DNA of 57,683 nucleotides, taken from Campylobacter aviculae. Its GTDB lineage: Bacteria > Campylobacterota > Campylobacteria > Campylobacterales > Campylobacteraceae. Under the pieces are notes generated by a model. That model was not told the origin of the DNA, ran no database searches, and saw only the letters and a list, made by a program, of their open reading frames with translations. Positions within the stretch are counted from its first letter, which is position 1. Every line of letters starts with the position of its first letter. The stretch is from assembly GCF_005406215.1 (NCBI RefSeq), contig NZ_NXMA01000012.1, positions 1 to 57,683 on the forward strand, given 5' to 3'. This document shows, piece by piece, positions 49,800-57,683 of this stretch. Position numbers and translations under genes: made by a program.

Positions 49800-50229
49800 G
49801 GCTTTATGCAAAGAAGCAAATTTAGAGCTTTATGATAGTGAATTAGTCAGTGAAAATGGAAAAAAAATTTACCGAATTTATGTGATGAATCCTTTAAATG
49901 AAAAAGGTGAAAGAGCGGGGATAAATTTGGATGATTGTGCTAGGCTTAGTGAGATTTTATCGCCTATTTTTGATGTGGAACCACCTATAAGTGGAGAATA
50001 TTTTTTAGAAGTTTCAAGCTGTGGGCTTGAAAGAAAGCTTAGCAAAATAGAGCATTTTGAAAAAAGTATCAATGAGCTTGTAAAAATCACAACCAATGAA
50101 AGAGAAAAGATCGAGGCAAAAATTCTTAGCGTTGAAAATGAAAATATAAATTTACAAACCTTAGATAATGAAAAAATCACTCTTAAATTTAATGATATAA
50201 AAAAAGCTAGAACCTTTGTGCAGTGGTGA
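49789..50229 (+). CDS. rimP: ribosome maturation factor RimP, 146 aa
   Basis: 30S assembly factor. It has the family motif SGEYFLEVSSCGLERKLSK and an N-terminal alpha/beta domain ([26 protein letters not shown]) with LDDCARLSEILSPIFD. The C-terminal SH3-like part ends DIKKARTFVQW. Last gene of the rightward run. Cj0138. Confidence 0.93.
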   Translation: MNLEALCKEANLELYDSELVSENGKKIYRIYVMNPLNEKGERAGINLDDCARLSEILSPIFDVEPPISGEYFLEVSSCGLERKLSKIEHFEKSINELVKITTNEREKIEAKILSVENENINLQTLDNEKITLKFNDIKKARTFVQW

Positions 50230-50231
50230 AA

Positions 50232-50261
50232 AATAAATTATTTATTAATAAATAATTTATT
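50232..50261. repeat. perfect 30-bp palindrome at the mcrB promoter
   Basis: Arms 50232-50246 and 50247-50261 (AATAAATTATTTATT and its exact complement) with no loop. The palindrome ends in the first base of the -10 box TATAAT at 50261-50266. It could be an operator or the rimP terminator. Confidence 0.75.
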
Positions 50262-50266
50262 ATAAT
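50261..50266 (+). promoter_or_regulatory. -10 box for mcrBC
   Basis: TATAAT about 39 bases before the mcrB start, which has AGAGGAAA as its ribosome site. Confidence 0.6.
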
Positions 50267-50304
50267 GCTTATTAATTTTCAAAATAGCTAAAAGAGGAAA
50301 TTGA

Positions 50305-52551
50305 ATGTGGAATTTAGATAAAAAAGAATCTCAAGAATTGGTGGATAATTTTTTACAATTTCAAGAAGTATGGACTTTAGATAGAGTCCAAGAAATGACT
50401 TTAAAAGAATATACCAGTGTGTTAAAAGAAAATCCAAATAGAGATGATTTTACTTTTTGGATAGAAAATAAACTTGGCAATATAGGAAGCATTTGGGGTG
50501 GCTCAAGTTTTAAATTTGGTATATATAGAAGAAACGATGAGGGTGAAAAAAAATCTTCTAAAGGTAGATTGTATAATCAAAATTATGCTTGGTTATCTAA
50601 ATATGGAAATAACCAAGATGAAGCTTTTGAAAATGTAAAAAAAATAATTGTAAAAATAATACAAGCAAGTAAAAATAATGATTTAGAGGCGATAGAAAAG
50701 ATAAATTTTGGGGATGCTGTAAAATGGAAAATAGCTTTTCATTATCAAGATATAAAAAATATTAAAATAGTTAATATTTTTTCAAAAGATGTTTTAAACG
50801 TAATATCCAAAAATAAATTTAAACAGAAATTGAAAACATGTGAAATTTATAGAAAATTAATAGAAGATGAAAATTTATCATTAATAGATATGATAAATAA
50901 AATAGCCAATCCTTTATGGTTTGAATATGGTGAAAATAGTGAAAATTATATTAGAGAAATAAAAGAACTATTTTTTAATTTTTTAAAAAGTGAATTGCAC
51001 GATGAAGTTATAAAAGAATATATTGATGCAATAGATAATATATCTAAGAAATTTTTAGACAAGAGTTTGTATAGCTATAGCGATAACAATGAATTTTATA
51101 GAAATAAACACAAATTAGACAAAGATAAAAATTTTTTATCAGAAAATCTTAAAAATGGTAATATGTATTTTAATGCATTGAAATATTATGAGAAATTTTT
51201 TAAAGTTCATTTTGGAAAAGATATACAAGATGAAAATATATCTTTAAATCAAATTCTTTATGGGCCTCCAGGGACAGGAAAGACTTATCATACTATAGAT
51301 AAAGCTTTAGAAATTTTGGGTGAAAATTTAGGAAATAGAATAGACAAAAAAGCAAAATTTGATGAGTATGTAAAAAATGGACAAATAGTTTTTACTACCT
51401 TTCATCAAAGTTACGGATATGAAGAATTTGTAGAGGGTATAAAACCTGTTATAAACGAAGATAATGGAAATTCTAAAGAGTTGGAATATGAAATAAGAGA
51501 TGGAATTTTTAAAGAACTTTGCAAAAAGGCTTTAGAAAATGAAGATAATATAAAAGACTTTAATGTTTATATAAATAAATTAAAAGAAAAAGCAAAAGAA
51601 GAAGATGATAATCCGGAAAAATATTTTAAATTGCCAAATACAAAATATTCTATTCAGTATAGAGGTGGAAAAACATTTAGAATTAAATTTGATGATATGA
51701 GTAAAAATCATAAAGATTATCCAGTAAATATAGACAATATAATGAAATTATATAAAACTTCCAGTGTAAATGAAATATATAATTCAGCATATGTTAAAGC
51801 TATATTAAATTATTTAAAATCGCAAGGTTTGAAAGATTATCAAGACAAACCAAAAGAAACAAATTTGCCTTACATTATCATTATTGATGAAATCAATCGC
51901 GGTAATGTAAGTAAGATTTTTGGTGAGCTTATAACTTTGATAGAACCAAGCAAAAGGATAGGGGCAGAAGAAGAACTAAGGGTAACTTTGCCTTATAGTG
52001 GTGAAAAATTTGGAGTACCTGAAAATATTTATATTATAGGCACTATGAATACAGCTGATAGAAGTATAACTTCGCTTGATACAGCCTTAAGAAGGCGTTT
52101 TGAATTTGTAGAGATGATGCCTGATCCTAAAGAATTAGAAAATTTAGAATATAAAGATGTAGATTTATCAAAACTATTAACAGCTATCAATACTCGTATA
52201 GAATGCTTGCTAGATAGGGAAAAAACTATAGGGCATGCGTTTTTCATAGGTGTTAAAAATTTAGAAAATTTAAAGAGTGTTTTTCAAAATAAAATCATCC
52301 CTCTTTTGCAAGAGTATTTTTACGATGATTATGCTTTAATAAATGCCGTTTTAAATAATAATGGTATGGTTAAAAAAGTAGAAAATAAAGAAAATGATTA
52401 TTTAAATAGCATTAAGAAGCTAGAAACATATAATGAGAAAACTATTTATAATATTAACCCTTTTGATAATGAAATTTGGGATAAAATAGAAACGTATCAA
52501 AAAATTTATATCGATAACAAAACCGAAGAAAATAATAAAAACAATGACTAA
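50305..52551 (+). CDS. mcrB: McrB-like AAA+ GTPase of a type IV restriction system, 748 aa
   Basis: GTP-driven motor of McrBC, which cuts modified (usually methylated) foreign DNA. The AAA+ core starts near residue 315: Walker A YGPPGTGKTYHTI, Walker B IIIDEINRGNVSKIFGE near 525, and the McrB-specific GTMNTADRSI followed by DTALRRRFEF arginine finger region. The first about 300 residues should be the DNA-recognition part and are unlike E. coli McrB, so the target modification cannot be told. Cj0139 is the apparent counterpart. Overlaps mcrC by 8 bases. Confidence 0.88.
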   Translation: MWNLDKKESQELVDNFLQFQEVWTLDRVQEMTLKEYTSVLKENPNRDDFTFWIENKLGNIGSIWGGSSFKFGIYRRNDEGEKKSSKGRLYNQNYAWLSKYGNNQDEAFENVKKIIVKIIQASKNNDLEAIEKINFGDAVKWKIAFHYQDIKNIKIVNIFSKDVLNVISKNKFKQKLKTCEIYRKLIEDENLSLIDMINKIANPLWFEYGENSENYIREIKELFFNFLKSELHDEVIKEYIDAIDNISKKFLDKSLYSYSDNNEFYRNKHKLDKDKNFLSENLKNGNMYFNALKYYEKFFKVHFGKDIQDENISLNQILYGPPGTGKTYHTIDKALEILGENLGNRIDKKAKFDEYVKNGQIVFTTFHQSYGYEEFVEGIKPVINEDNGNSKELEYEIRDGIFKELCKKALENEDNIKDFNVYINKLKEKAKEEDDNPEKYFKLPNTKYSIQYRGGKTFRIKFDDMSKNHKDYPVNIDNIMKLYKTSSVNEIYNSAYVKAILNYLKSQGLKDYQDKPKETNLPYIIIIDEINRGNVSKIFGELITLIEPSKRIGAEEELRVTLPYSGEKFGVPENIYIIGTMNTADRSITSLDTALRRRFEFVEMMPDPKELENLEYKDVDLSKLLTAINTRIECLLDREKTIGHAFFIGVKNLENLKSVFQNKIIPLLQEYFYDDYALINAVLNNNGMVKKVENKENDYLNSIKKLETYNEKTIYNINPFDNEIWDKIETYQKIYIDNKTEENNKNND

Positions 52552-53926
52552 TGTTTTTCAAGTTATTGAATATCAAGCTTTTAGTGAGAATGACTTAAAA
52601 AAAGATTTTGGAAATAGAGCAAATAAATTTTATAAAGAATTAGAAGAATTTGCTAAAAATAATGAAATTTTTTTAGGTTTTAAAAATAAAAATACGCTAA
52701 AAGCTAAAAATTATGTAGGCATGATACAAACAAAAAGTGGGATTTTGGAGATTTTGCCCAAATGCACCGATTTAGAAAGTTATCAAGGAGAAAAAGATGA
52801 GAATTTAAAAAAAATAAATTTTCATCAACTAAAACAAATTTATAAACTAGATATACAAAAGAACGAGTCTAAGAACGAGATCAAAATAGAAAAATTTGTA
52901 AATTTTAACTATGAAAAAAATTACAATTTTCCCTCTAAGCAACTTTTGTTAAATTTACTTACAACCTTAAAAAATTCTCCTTTCAAAAAAAGTCATATTT
53001 CATCTTTGAAAACTTCTAAAATGCCTTTATTTGAAATTTTTATTTCTATGTTTTTAGAAGAATTGGATTTGATTTTTAAAAAAGGATTAAAAAAAGATTA
53101 TGTGAGCATACAAGATAACAGGGCTTTTTTAAAGGGAAAATTGTTTTTTAGTGAAAATTTAAAACACAATCTTATCCATAAAGAAAGATTTTTTACAGAA
53201 AGTGATGAATTTATCTTAGATATTCCGCCAAATCGTTTGATCAAATCCACTCTTGAGTTTTTAAAATCCAAAACAACTATGCATAAATTTAAAGTCATAA
53301 AAGCTTTGCAAATGCTTGATGAGGTGCAGTTGTCTAAAAATTATAAAAAGGATTTTGAGTATAAAATTTCAAGACATTTTGATTATTATGAAACTTTGCT
53401 TTCTTGGTGTAGGATTTTTTTACAAAAAGAAACCTTTACCCCTTATAAAGGAGACAATGAAGCCTTTGCCTTGCTTTTTCCTATGGAAAAACTTTTTGAA
53501 GATTATGTAGCTCATATGTTTAAAATAGCCAATGATCAAGTTAAGATTAAAACTCAAGATAAAACTAAATTTCTAATGAGTAAAAATGATAGCGAAGATT
53601 GTTTTTTACTTAAACCAGATCTTTATATCCAAGATCATATAATCGCAGATACCAAATGGAAAATTCTAAGCGATAGTGACGATAAAAAACAATACTCTAT
53701 CGCACAAAGCGATCTTTATCAAATGTTTGCCTATGCTGCTAAATTCAAGGCAAAAGAGGTTTGGCTTATTTATCCTTTGTGTGGGAGGACGCTAGAATTA
53801 AAAGAGAAAAGCAAAAAGGATGAGTATTTTTTCAAAGCAAGTGATTTCTTAAATTTCTTAGAAAGTCGCATAAAGTTAAAAATCTTATTTGCGCCCTTGC
53901 CTTTTGCAAATGATTTTCACGCCTAA
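52544..53926 (+). CDS. mcrC: McrC-like nuclease subunit, 460 aa
   Basis: Cleavage subunit partnered with McrB. A PD-(D/E)xK site is visible near the C-terminus: FLLKPDLYI, then IIADTKWKIL (Asp and DxK), followed by SDLYQMFAYAAKF, a McrC family pattern. The N-terminal domain (GMIQTKSGILEILPK) also fits. Cj0140 counterpart. Its last 42 bases overlap the convergent znuB gene. Confidence 0.87.
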   Translation: MTNVFQVIEYQAFSENDLKKDFGNRANKFYKELEEFAKNNEIFLGFKNKNTLKAKNYVGMIQTKSGILEILPKCTDLESYQGEKDENLKKINFHQLKQIYKLDIQKNESKNEIKIEKFVNFNYEKNYNFPSKQLLLNLLTTLKNSPFKKSHISSLKTSKMPLFEIFISMFLEELDLIFKKGLKKDYVSIQDNRAFLKGKLFFSENLKHNLIHKERFFTESDEFILDIPPNRLIKSTLEFLKSKTTMHKFKVIKALQMLDEVQLSKNYKKDFEYKISRHFDYYETLLSWCRIFLQKETFTPYKGDNEAFALLFPMEKLFEDYVAHMFKIANDQVKIKTQDKTKFLMSKNDSEDCFLLKPDLYIQDHIIADTKWKILSDSDDKKQYSIAQSDLYQMFAYAAKFKAKEVWLIYPLCGRTLELKEKSKKDEYFFKASDFLNFLESRIKLKILFAPLPFANDFHA

Positions 53927-54703
53927 ATTGATTAAAAAACCAAAACAAGCAACGATAATGATACAAGCCCCGCTAGAAAGATCAAAATAATAACTAAGCA
54001 AAAGTCCTCCTAAGCAAAAAATCATACTCAAAAAGCTTGCCAAAATCATTATAAAACCAAGTTTTTTACTAAAATTCTCAGCAATAAAACTAGGAATGCT
54101 AAGTAATGCCATAACTAGGATAAGCCCTACAAGACGGATAGAAATAACAATGCAAAATGCCATTAGCGCGATTAAAAGATAATGAAAAAAACTCGTATTT
54201 ATCCCGCGTACTTTTGCAAATTCATTATCAAAGCTTATCGCCTCAAATTGTCTATAAAATAAAAACATTAAAGCAATCACCACTCCATCAACCAAACCCA
54301 TCAAAAACAAATCTTGATTTTCAACCGCTAAGATATTTCCAAACAGATAAGCCATAAGATCGGTATTATAGCTAGGGCTTAAATCTATAAGTATGATCCC
54401 AATTGCCATACCAAAAGCCCAAATCACAGCAATGATACTATCGCTTCTGTGTTCATAATGTTTGACTAAAAAGGCAACGATAAAGGCTAATATGAGAGTA
54501 AAAATACTTGTACTAAGCAAAATAGGCAAAGAAAAATAAAAAGCGATCCCTATGCCCCCAAAAGCCCCGTGTGTAATACCTCCAGCCATTGAAAAAAGCC
54601 GATTGATCATGATTAAAGTTCCTATAATTCCGCAAGCAATACTGACTAAAATTGCCGCAAAAAGAGCGTTTTGAAATACAGTGAAATGAAGAATTTCAAA
54701 CAT
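53885..54703 (-). CDS. znuB: zinc ABC transporter permease, 272 aa
   Basis: Polytopic inner-membrane permease with about 8 hydrophobic segments; family features include GGITHGAFGGIGIAFYF near residue 40 and FDNEFAKVRGIN. It moves zinc delivered by ZnuA. The start overlaps znuC by 8 bases, and the 3' end overlaps mcrC (opposite strand) by 42 bases. Equivalent to Cj0141c. Confidence 0.9.
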   Translation of the reverse strand: MFEILHFTVFQNALFAAILVSIACGIIGTLIMINRLFSMAGGITHGAFGGIGIAFYFSLPILLSTSIFTLILAFIVAFLVKHYEHRSDSIIAVIWAFGMAIGIILIDLSPSYNTDLMAYLFGNILAVENQDLFLMGLVDGVVIALMFLFYRQFEAISFDNEFAKVRGINTSFFHYLLIALMAFCIVISIRLVGLILVMALLSIPSFIAENFSKKLGFIMILASFLSMIFCLGGLLLSYYFDLSSGACIIIVACFGFLINLGVKIICKRQGRK

Positions 54704-55502
54704 TATTTTCCTTTTTTAAGCAATTTTCTTTCTTTTGGCAACTTTCCTTATAATGACAGTTTGTATCATCACACAAACAAGAATTTAAACTCATTTCCAC
54801 ATCACAAAAATGAGAGTGATTTTCATATAAGTGTTTTAAAAATTCGCTTTTCTTTTTTTCTTTTTGGTTTGGATGTAAAAAAAGTTCTTTATTTAAATGA
54901 GCGATTTTATCACTAAAAGTAAGCACTAAATTAATATCATGACAAACTAACAAAATGCCTACACCTTTTGCATGCAAAGAGGCTAAAAGTTCAAAAATTT
55001 CAATTGCTGATTTGCTATCAACACTTGCGGTTGGTTCGTCTAAAATAAGCATTTTGCATTCATCTACCAAAGCTCTTGCTATAAAAACGCGCTGTCTTTG
55101 TCCCCCGCTTAGCTCATTGATCGTTTTCTTGTAAAAATCCTGCATTCCAACATTTCTTAAAGCCATCATTGCTTTTTCTTTATCATTTTTATTATAAAAA
55201 CCAAATATTTTTTTATTAATAAGTCCCATAAGAACTACATCGATGACTCTAGGAAAAAAATTGGGATTGGCTAAAGTATGTTGTGGAACATAGCCGATTT
55301 CATTTTTTTTAATCCCGCTAAATTGTATGGTGTTTTTAGAATTTAAAAGCCCTAAAATGAGTTTTACAAGTGTGGATTTTCCGGCTCCATTGGGACCTAT
55401 GATGGATAAAAAATCTTTATTATCATAACTTAAATTGATATTTTTTAAAACATATTCTTGATTGTAGCAATAATTAAGATTTTTGATACAAAAAAATTCC
55501 AC
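54696..55502 (-). CDS. znuC: zinc ABC transporter ATPase, 268 aa
   Basis: ATP-binding subunit. Walker A GPNGAGKSTLVKLIL near residue 36, signature LSGGQRQRVFIARAL near 130 and Walker B KMLILDEPTASVD near 152. The last about 45 residues are rich in Cys and His (HSHFCDVEM, then LCDDTNCHYKESCQ, then ENCLKK), a likely metal-binding tail. Equivalent to Cj0142c. Lies 8 bases after znuA. Confidence 0.92.
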   Translation of the reverse strand: MEFFCIKNLNYCYNQEYVLKNINLSYDNKDFLSIIGPNGAGKSTLVKLILGLLNSKNTIQFSGIKKNEIGYVPQHTLANPNFFPRVIDVVLMGLINKKIFGFYNKNDKEKAMMALRNVGMQDFYKKTINELSGGQRQRVFIARALVDECKMLILDEPTASVDSKSAIEIFELLASLHAKGVGILLVCHDINLVLTFSDKIAHLNKELFLHPNQKEKKKSEFLKHLYENHSHFCDVEMSLNSCLCDDTNCHYKESCQKKENCLKKENNV

Positions 55503-55510
55503 ACATTACC

Positions 55511-56377
55511 TTATTTGGAATCTTTTGCTAAAGCATCACTAGTGCGTAAAAGCTCATTTTCCCAATCTTTAGAAAGATGATTGATTTCAAAAATTTTTGC
55601 ATTGCATTCTCGTGCTAAAGTTTTTGCTGCTTTTTCTGGAAAACCATTTTGAACAAAGATTGTTTTGATATTTTTTTCTTTTACAAGAGTGATGAGTTTT
55701 TGCAAATCTTTAATTTTTGGCTCTTTTCCTAAAATTTCTACAGGAATTTGGGTTAAATGATAGCGTTTGGCAAAATAGGTCCAAGAAGGATGATAAACTA
55801 CAAATTCTCTTTGTTTTAATTTTTCAAGTTTTGATGAAATTTGCAAATTGAGTCTATCAAGCTCTGCTAAAAATTGATCCAAATTTTTTTTATAAAGATC
55901 TTTATTTTGCGGATACTTTTGGATCAAAGTATCATAAATATTTACAGCCATAGTCTGTACTAATACAGGATCTAACCAAGTGTGTGGATCTTTTTGCTGG
56001 TGATGATGCGAATCTTCAAAATCCATTAAGGATATATTTTTTTGCATATCAACAATTTCTAATTTAGGAAAATTATGACGAAATTTTTCCATAAAAACTT
56101 TTTCGAATTCTAAACCTATAGTAAAATAAATGTCACTTTTTTCTAGTTTTTTCATAACACTTGGTTTAAATTCAAAATGATGCTCATTGGCATTAGAAGG
56201 CAAAATCACGTTGATTTTGAGTGTATCTGCTGCAATTTTTTCCACAAAAAAAGCTTGTGGAGCTATGCTGACACTGATTAAAGGAATGGTATTTGAATCA
56301 TTTTTTTTATGTAAATTTGCAGCTTCTGTAAAACTACAAAAACCTAAAATAGCCAATAGAAGAAGTATTTTTTTCAT
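55511..56377 (-). CDS. znuA: periplasmic zinc-binding protein ZnuA, 288 aa
   Basis: Cluster A-I solute-binding protein that captures zinc for ZnuBC. Signal peptide MKKILLLLAILGFCSFTEA. Zinc ligands are suggested by NEHHFEFKP near residue 65, the His-rich DSHHHQQKDPHTWLDP near 118-133 and VVYHPSWTYFAKRY near 195. Equivalent to Cj0143c. AAGG precedes the ATG. First gene of znuABC. Confidence 0.93.
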   Translation of the reverse strand: MKKILLLLAILGFCSFTEAANLHKKNDSNTIPLISVSIAPQAFFVEKIAADTLKINVILPSNANEHHFEFKPSVMKKLEKSDIYFTIGLEFEKVFMEKFRHNFPKLEIVDMQKNISLMDFEDSHHHQQKDPHTWLDPVLVQTMAVNIYDTLIQKYPQNKDLYKKNLDQFLAELDRLNLQISSKLEKLKQREFVVYHPSWTYFAKRYHLTQIPVEILGKEPKIKDLQKLITLVKEKNIKTIFVQNGFPEKAAKTLARECNAKIFEINHLSKDWENELLRTSDALAKDSK

Positions 56378-56408
56378 GTTAACCTTATTTTATTTTTTAA
56401 ATCTCTAA

Positions 56409-56414
56409 ATTATA
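56409..56414 (-). promoter_or_regulatory. -10 box for znuABC
   Basis: TATAAT on the minus strand, 32 bases before the znuA start, divergent from the chemoreceptor promoter 46 bases away. No Zur/Fur box could be assigned with confidence. Confidence 0.55.
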
Positions 56415-56459
56415 CAAGTATTTAATTTATTTTTCAATAAAATTAAAGCTTTGATTTAA

Positions 56460-56465
56460 TATAAT
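56460..56465 (+). promoter_or_regulatory. -10 box for the chemoreceptor gene
   Basis: TATAAT followed by a leader of about 50 bases that contains the poly-G tract. Confidence 0.6.
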
Positions 56466-56502
56466 GTTTTGAGTGTTTTTCACAAAAATTATTTTAATGA
56501 GT

Positions 56503-56514
56503 GGGGGGGGGGGG
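56503..56514 (+). repeat. poly-G tract of 12 at the ribosome-binding position of the chemoreceptor
   Basis: Twelve G in a row end 9 bases before the ATG at 56524, where the Shine-Dalgarno sequence should be. No other ribosome site is visible. G tracts of 8-13 are the usual phase-variable element in Campylobacter, normally inside coding frames. A mini-frame ATG 56497 (MSGGGGI) stops at 56518-56520. Confidence 0.9.
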
Positions 56515-56523
56515 ATTTAATTT

Positions 56524-57683
56524 ATGAATAGTTTAAAGTTCAAAGTTTCTTTTGTTGCAGGTTTAATTACCTTTGTTTGTTTATGTATTTTAGGTGTTAT
56601 AAGTTATTTTTTCTTAAAAAATTTAATATATGCTGAGGTTGTTGAATCTGAAACAAACTATATAAAAGTGGCTAAAAATTCTGTTTTGACATTTCAAAAC
56701 AGAAATAAAGAAGCTCTTGAAAAATATGCCAAAAGTATTTTAGAACTTCCTTATGATAAACTAAATACCCAACAAGCCCTAATTGAAAATATTGGAGAAG
56801 AACTTAAGGTTGTGAGGGATGCAGGAGGTTTTTTAGCGGTTTATATCGCCCAACCTAATGGAGAATTGATTGTTTCAGATCCGGATTCTGATTCTAAAAA
56901 TTTAGATTTTGGTCTTTATGGTAAAGCAGATGATTATGATGCGAGAACAAGAGAGTATTATCAAGGAGCTTTAAAAACAAAAGAAGTATATATCACCGCC
57001 TCTTATATTGATGTAACTACAAATCTTCCTTGTTTCACTTATTCTAAAGCTCTTTATAAAGATGGTAAATTTATCGGAGTTTTAGCAATTGATGTTTTAA
57101 CTAAAGATCTACAAGAGCAATATGATTTAAATCCAGGAAGAACTTTTGCTTTTGATAAAGAAGGTAAAATCTTTGTTGCTACGGATAAAGATCAGCTTAA
57201 AGAAGGTTATAATATCAGTCAAATTGTAGCTTTATCTAAAACAAAAGCGGATTTTGAACCTTTTGAATATACAAGAAAAAGAGACAATAGTGAAAGATTT
57301 GCTATATGTGCTAAATATGGTGAAAGTACAATCTGCATAGGAGAGCCAGCAGAAGCCATAAAAGAACCCGTACGTAAAATGACTTATGTTCAAGTTGTGG
57401 CTTCTGTGGTTATGATAGGGATAATTTTTGTTTTGCTTTATATTTTTATCGCCAAACTCCTCTCCCCACTCACCACCATCCAAAGTGGTCTTAACTCATT
57501 CTTTGATTTCATCAATCATAAAACAAAGAATGTCTCTACTATTAATATAAAAACTAATGATGAGTTTGGTCAAATCTCTCAAGCCATCAATGAAAACATC
57601 CTTGCAACCAAACAAGGTTTAGAACAAGATAACCAAGCTGTAAAAGAATCAGTCTCTACGGTTCAAGTTGTAGAAAGAGGAGA
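56524..57683 (+). CDS. methyl-accepting chemotaxis receptor (Tlp family), truncated by window edge
   Basis: The first 386 residues of a chemoreceptor. Transmembrane helix at about residues 8-31, then a periplasmic double-Cache sensor (ARTREYYQGALKTKEVYITA and FIGVLAIDVL are dCache features), second helix at about 289-311, then a HAMP segment (LSPLTTIQSGLNSFFDFINH) and the start of the signalling helix. The ligand is not predictable here. By position it equals Cj0144 (tlp2). Expression may vary with the G tract in its leader. Confidence 0.9.
   Translation, partial: MNSLKFKVSFVAGLITFVCLCILGVISYFFLKNLIYAEVVESETNYIKVAKNSVLTFQNRNKEALEKYAKSILELPYDKLNTQQALIENIGEELKVVRDAGGFLAVYIAQPNGELIVSDPDSDSKNLDFGLYGKADDYDARTREYYQGALKTKEVYITASYIDVTTNLPCFTYSKALYKDGKFIGVLAIDVLTKDLQEQYDLNPGRTFAFDKEGKIFVATDKDQLKEGYNISQIVALSKTKADFEPFEYTRKRDNSERFAICAKYGESTICIGEPAEAIKEPVRKMTYVQVVASVVMIGIIFVLLYIFIAKLLSPLTTIQSGLNSFFDFINHKTKNVSTINIKTNDEFGQISQAINENILATKQGLEQDNQAVKESVSTVQVVERG

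Noticed and set aside
56497-56520. Poly-G tract as a frame-shifting switch of a longer chemoreceptor
   Set aside because: With 12, 13 or 14 G the upstream mini-frame hits a stop before or just after the main ATG, so no tract length fuses it to the receptor.

Overview
The window is about 57.7 kb of low-GC, gene-dense chromosome spanning the replication origin of a Campylobacter of the C. jejuni/C. coli group. Evidence: ruvC-dnaA-oriC-dnaN-gyrB order, near-textbook Campylobacter proteins (Rrc desulforubrerythrin, Dba/DsbI, DocA/DocB, SorA/SorB), a sigma54-type promoter in front of the hook gene, and a poly-G tract. Species is not certain: several neighbours I remember from C. jejuni NCTC 11168 (gltD, the ComEA-like gene, ilvD, suhB, tyrA, and everything between nrdA and dus) are absent here, so this is a divergent strain or a close sister species. 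All comparisons with NCTC 11168 are from memory.

Layout. 1-4466: a hook-protein (flgE) island. One intact flgE (minus strand, sigma54 promoter) is flanked by two promoterless fragments of its own central region (1-1034 and 4275-4466), by a pair of tandem hairpin-rich repeats (1049-1333), and by a perfect G-quadruplex motif (4075-4090) just upstream of the flgE promoter. 4466-9928: ruvC, dnaA, oriC, dnaN, gyrB. 10091-11815: a DUF262/DUF1524 putative defence gene. 11866-19463: sulfite oxidase pair sorB/sorA, a Na+/H+ antiporter-family protein, and gltB without gltD. 19528-26840: D-lactate-dehydrogenase-like flavo-iron-sulfur protein, rnhB, rrc, a YagU-family membrane protein, an HD protein, queC and a GNAT acetyltransferase. 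26860-31360: dsbI-dba and docB-docA. 31537-36237: RluA-family pseudouridine synthase, purB, nrdA. 36284-39841: dus, a membrane protein, dksA, rlmH, accD, mostly overlapping (cotranscribed). 39842-40563: an apparently gene-free or decayed gap. 40564-50229: bamA, then a tightly packed rightward run M23 peptidase-lpxC-tsaB-thrB-rnpM/ylxR-infB-rbfA-rimP. 50305-53926: a two-gene McrBC restriction system. 53885-56377: zinc importer znuBCA. 56524-end: a chemoreceptor with a 12-G tract at its ribosome-binding position, cut off by the window edge.

The most interesting signal is the flgE island. Its architecture (one expressed gene; truncated silent copies of the variable domain; a GGGTGGGTGGGTTGGG motif upstream of the promoter with a -10-like box that would start an RNA inside the motif; flanking repeats) resembles the pilE/pilS antigenic variation system of pathogenic Neisseria, where a guanine quadruplex upstream of pilE drives gene conversion from silent cassettes. 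Every base difference I found between the fragments and the expressed gene changes an amino acid. The sequence shows the parts; that they work together to vary the hook protein is inference.
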